A DNA stretch of 22,718 nt from the NCBI GenBank assembly GCA_041744795.1, contig JBGTKD010000103.1:1-22718 (forward strand), in the 5' to 3' direction. This DNA is from DATHWB01 sp041744795. Lineage in GTDB: Bacteria; Actinomycetota; Acidimicrobiia; Spongiisociales; ZC4RG35. This document shows positions 20,888 through 22,718 of the stretch, in pieces (the first letter of the stretch is position 1; the number at the start of each line of letters is the position of its first letter). The position numbers were made by a program, and so were the translations under genes. The notes beneath the pieces are model-generated. The model made no database searches, was not told the DNA's origin, and saw nothing but the letters and a program-made list of their open reading frames with translations.

Positions 20888-22198
20888 TTATCCCACCGGC
20901 TCCGGTTCCGATTCCGATTCCGATTCCGGCAGAGCATCTGCGATATCGCGTTCGATGTTTCGAATGGAAGGTGTCAGCCACCCCAGGCCTGCGATGACGA
21001 TCACGGCCACACCCACACACGAAACGAGGAGGGCACTACCGCGGCCCGGTCCTGTCTCCCAAATCACTCCGAGCGAGTCGGCCAGGGCGCCGTCGGGCAT
21101 GAGGAGCGGTTCGAAAACATTGTCGGCGATCGGGCCGGCCGCCACGAACGCGATAGGCATGCCCATCTGAGCGACCATCCGTCTCGTCGAGAACACCCGG
21201 CCCTGAACCGCTGGCGCGATCTTGGTCTGCCACAGCGTCTGGCTGGTACCGCTGACGATGGGTACCACCAGCATCAGCAAGACCGACCCACCTATCGCTA
21301 CCGCAAGGCTCGGCTTCAGACCTGCGATGACAAGGCCGAGCCCACCCACCGCCATGAACAGGAGCATGCCTCTGATACGCGCCTTCGGTCCACCCCAAGC
21401 GCTCATCACGACCGATCCGAGTACCAACGCTCCCCCAATTGCGCTCATCGCCAGACCCAGCGCCGCTTCGTTAGTGAAGGACAAGAAGACCGGAATCCAG
21501 AGCACATTGGAGAATGCCAACACAAAGTTCAGTGCCGCCGCGAGGAACAGAAAGCCCAGAAGTCCCCGGCGGTCCCGCAGGTAGTTCAGGCCTTCTAAGA
21601 ACTCGATCCAGATGGATCGCCGCTCGGCCCCATCCTCGGCGACGTCCGGGAAACGGACGATGAGGAGTGTGGCCACGGCAACCAAGAACGTGAAGAAGTC
21701 GACAGCTAATACCGCGCCAAGCCCGACAGAGACCATAAGCCCGCCAGCGATAGCCGGAGCCAGGAGTGTGCCGACTGCCGGGCCGAGTTCGATGAGGCCG
21801 TTAGCCCGCCCCAGCGAATCCTTCGCAACGATCGTCGGGAGGGCGGCCCGATATGCAGGTTCCTGAAACGCCGACGAAGCAGAAGAGACTGCGCCCACAA
21901 TCAGGATCTGCCAGAAGACCAGACTGTCGGTGAAATACAGCAGTGCAATGGTGAGCGATCCCAGACCGGCCACCGTGTCTGCCACGAGCATGACCACGCG
22001 TCGGTTGAGCCGGTCGATCAGGACTCCGGCAGTTGGCGCAATGAGGATCGCCGGAAGATTGACCGCGAGGAGCATGATCCCGAGACGGGTGACTGAGCCG
22101 CTGTCCTGGTAGACCCAGATGGTCAGAGCGAAGCCAGTCATGGATGTCCCCACCTGGGACACGAGCTGACCGACCCACACCTTCAAGAATGTCCGCAC
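20888..22198 (-). CDS. MFS transporter, EntS-like drug/metabolite exporter type
   Basis: This 436-residue major facilitator protein has about 12 hydrophobic segments. N-terminal FLKVWVGQLVSQVGTSMTGF and the loop after the second helix (LIDRLNRRVVMLVAD, matching the D-R-x2-R-R MFS motif) are typical of the MFS_3/EntS-like proton-driven exporters. The central cytosolic loop (about 185-210) separates the two six-helix halves. The C-terminus ends in a short Glu/Ser/Pro dipeptide run encoded by hexanucleotide repeats at 20900-20929. The start is GTG at 22198 with a poor GGTGG ribosome site. Upstream lies a TTGACA and a triple direct repeat, so it is probably regulated. The substrate cannot be told. 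Confidence 0.88.
   Translation of the reverse strand: MRTFLKVWVGQLVSQVGTSMTGFALTIWVYQDSGSVTRLGIMLLAVNLPAILIAPTAGVLIDRLNRRVVMLVADTVAGLGSLTIALLYFTDSLVFWQILIVGAVSSASSAFQEPAYRAALPTIVAKDSLGRANGLIELGPAVGTLLAPAIAGGLMVSVGLGAVLAVDFFTFLVAVATLLIVRFPDVAEDGAERRSIWIEFLEGLNYLRDRRGLLGFLFLAAALNFVLAFSNVLWIPVFLSFTNEAALGLAMSAIGGALVLGSVVMSAWGGPKARIRGMLLFMAVGGLGLVIAGLKPSLAVAIGGSVLLMLVVPIVSGTSQTLWQTKIAPAVQGRVFSTRRMVAQMGMPIAFVAAGPIADNVFEPLLMPDGALADSLGVIWETGPGRGSALLVSCVGVAVIVIAGLGWLTPSIRNIERDIADALPESESESEPEPVG
20900..20929. repeat. Hexanucleotide microsatellite in the MFS 3' end
   Basis: Three exact TTCCGA units (20906-20923) are flanked by near copies CTCCGG and TTCCGG. On the coding strand they encode alternating Glu with Ser or Pro at the C-terminal tail. 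Unit-length changes would keep frame and only alter tail length. Confidence 0.75.
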
Positions 22199-22217
22199 CC
22201 ACCACCGCTTTCAGTCC

Positions 22218-22255
22218 GATGTCATGATGATGTCAGTTTGATGTCACACTGTCAA
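22218..22255. promoter_or_regulatory. Three 11-bp-spaced direct repeats over a TTGACA box
   Basis: GATGTCA occurs at 22218, 22229 and 22240, exactly 11 bp apart, so all copies face the same side of the helix. A fourth TGTCA (22250-22254) is part of a minus-strand TTGACA (22255-22250). That hexamer with a 17-bp spacer gives a weak -10 (CATCAT), pointing to the MFS gene. Tandem 7-bp elements with 11-bp period are the layout bound by OmpR/PhoB-family response regulators (PHO box CTGTCAT-N4) and by SARPs. Confidence 0.5.
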
Positions 22256-22263
22256 TTCTCTTC

Positions 22264-22430
22264 AGCCTCTCCCCCTCGGGAGCTCGCCGTTAGGCGAGCG
22301 AGTGTTGGAGGGGGCGGTCCCGAAGGGAACAAGAAACAGGCCGGCCGACAGGCCGGGCCGATGGGACGGCCGAAGGCCGGACCGATTTCAAGTCTCTCCC
22401 CCCAGGAGCGAGCCGCAGTGGGCTTCCCCC
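22264..22430. repeat. Palindrome-rich intergenic repeat cassette
   Basis: Several hairpins are packed here: CTCGCC-GTTA-GGCGAG (22283-22298), nested in CCCCCTC (22271-22277) with GAGGGGG (22308-22314); TCCC-GAA-GGGA (22318-22328); CCGGCC-GACA-GGCCGG (22341-22356); and GGCC-GAA-GGCC (22368-22378). The start (TCTCCCCCTCGGGAG) and end (TCTCCCCCCAGGAG) of the cassette resemble each other. A partial antisense ORF across it looks non-coding. It is probably a dispersed REP-like element, or two merged copies, lying beside an IS. Together with the repeat box to its left, this accounts for the gene-free stretch 22199-22463. Confidence 0.5.
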
Positions 22431-22437
22431 AGGATCG

Positions 22438-22718
22438 TGTAGACCGGACCCTGTGGAGGTGTCATGTCTGTGAATAGGAGAGAGTTTGATTCTGAGTACA
22501 AGGCGGGAGCGGTCCAGATTGTTAAGGATTCGGGTCGTTCGGTTGCTTGTGTTGCTCGTGATCTTGGGATCAGTGAGAACACGTTGTGGAATTGGGTGTC
22601 GAAGGATCGTCACGCTCAGCAGAGCGATGGTGGTGTGACCGAGACCGAGGCTGAGGAGCTGGCCCGGTTGCGGCGAGAGGTCGTGGAGCTGCGTCAGCAG
22701 CGTGATGTCCTCAAACGA
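22438..22718 (+). mobile_element. Left part of an IS3-family insertion sequence (cut by window end)
   Basis: The orfA start at 22464 shows that an IS3-family element enters the window's right edge. The sequence from TGTAGACCGGACC (22438) to the orfA start could hold its left terminal inverted repeat, since IS3-family ends usually begin with TG. Without the right end the boundary is a guess. Codon use turns T-ending compared with its neighbours. Confidence 0.6.
22464..22718 (+). CDS. IS3-family transposase OrfA, partial
   Basis: An open frame of 85 codons runs from ATG 22464 to the window end with no stop. It starts MSVNRREFDSEYKAGAVQ, followed by the helix-turn-helix SVACVARDLGISENTLWNWV (about 26-45), which binds the terminal repeats. 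A leucine-zipper-like segment follows (AEELARLRREVVELRQQ, about 64-80) that ends in RDVLKR, the usual prelude to the OrfA end and the frameshift into OrfB. A GGAGGT site stands 3 nt before the ATG. Codons such as GTT, CGT, GAT and TTG are frequent, unlike the G/C-ending codons of the host genes, which fits recent transfer. The catalytic DDE part (OrfB) lies beyond the window. Confidence 0.88.
   Translation, partial: MSVNRREFDSEYKAGAVQIVKDSGRSVACVARDLGISENTLWNWVSKDRHAQQSDGGVTETEAEELARLRREVVELRQQRDVLKR

Noticed and set aside
22264..22430. CRISPR array
   Set aside because: The hairpins differ in sequence and spacing; there is no repeated unit with unique spacers.
22290..22613. Minus-strand open frame across the palindrome cassette and the IS orfA
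   Set aside because: It is antisense to the transposase helix-turn-helix and runs through hairpins; no domain is recognisable.
1..22718. Defence island, prophage or biosynthetic cluster
   Set aside because: Apart from the edge IS, every gene is housekeeping or a common enzyme family; no nuclease, integrase, toxin pair or synthase cluster is seen.

Overview
This window looks like a chromosomal segment of a high-GC Gram-positive bacterium of the Actinobacteriota. The phylum call rests on gene order. The set mfd, mazG, eno, ftsB/divIC, DUF501, ppx, with rplY and pth nearby, is the set found together in Mycobacterium tuberculosis around Rv1014c-Rv1026. Other features agree: GTG and TTG starts, ATGA/GTGA gene overlaps, TANNNT -10 boxes, apparent leaderless starts and lipoproteins instead of outer-membrane proteins. 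A deep, non-mycobacterial lineage such as Acidimicrobiia is plausible, but this is a guess from style and not from a search.

Layout. Positions 1-147 hold the presumed 5' region of a leftward gene outside the window. A leftward tRNA-Leu(UAA) follows. From about 13.8 kb down to 0.25 kb runs a long leftward gene train, in transcription order: pgsA, an NAD-dependent epimerase, a D-2-hydroxyacid dehydrogenase, a PaaI-like thioesterase, a USP-USP-DUF389 membrane protein, mfd, a parvulin-type lipoprotein, a tetrapyrrole-methylase/MazG fusion, eno, ftsB, DUF501 and ppx/gppA. Most junctions are 1-4 bp stop/start overlaps, so translation is probably coupled. A 22-bp perfect palindrome and a promoter-like stretch separate mazG from eno, so eno-ftsB-DUF501-ppx is probably a second unit.

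From 13.9 kb, glpD runs rightward and meets glpK end to end with an 11-bp gap. glpK follows rplY and pth on the minus strand. glpK and glpD together would take glycerol to dihydroxyacetone phosphate, which enters glycolysis at a point upstream of enolase. Glycerol 3-phosphate is also the substrate of PgsA, so the pgsA/glpD divergent pair sits at the branch between phospholipid synthesis and catabolism. Next come an alpha/beta hydrolase (minus) and pgl (plus), which diverge from a symmetric promoter. A lipoprotein esterase (plus) and an MFS exporter (minus) converge on an inverted repeat.

The right edge (22.2-22.7 kb) is accessory. It has a three-copy 11-bp-spaced direct repeat upstream of the MFS gene, a palindrome-rich repeat cassette, and the 5' part of an IS3-family transposase orfA cut by the window end. 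No CRISPR array, prophage, toxin-antitoxin or defence locus is visible. The most unusual signals are regulatory or translational: a probable AUC start on pgsA, the mirrored leaderless promoters, and the triple direct repeat.
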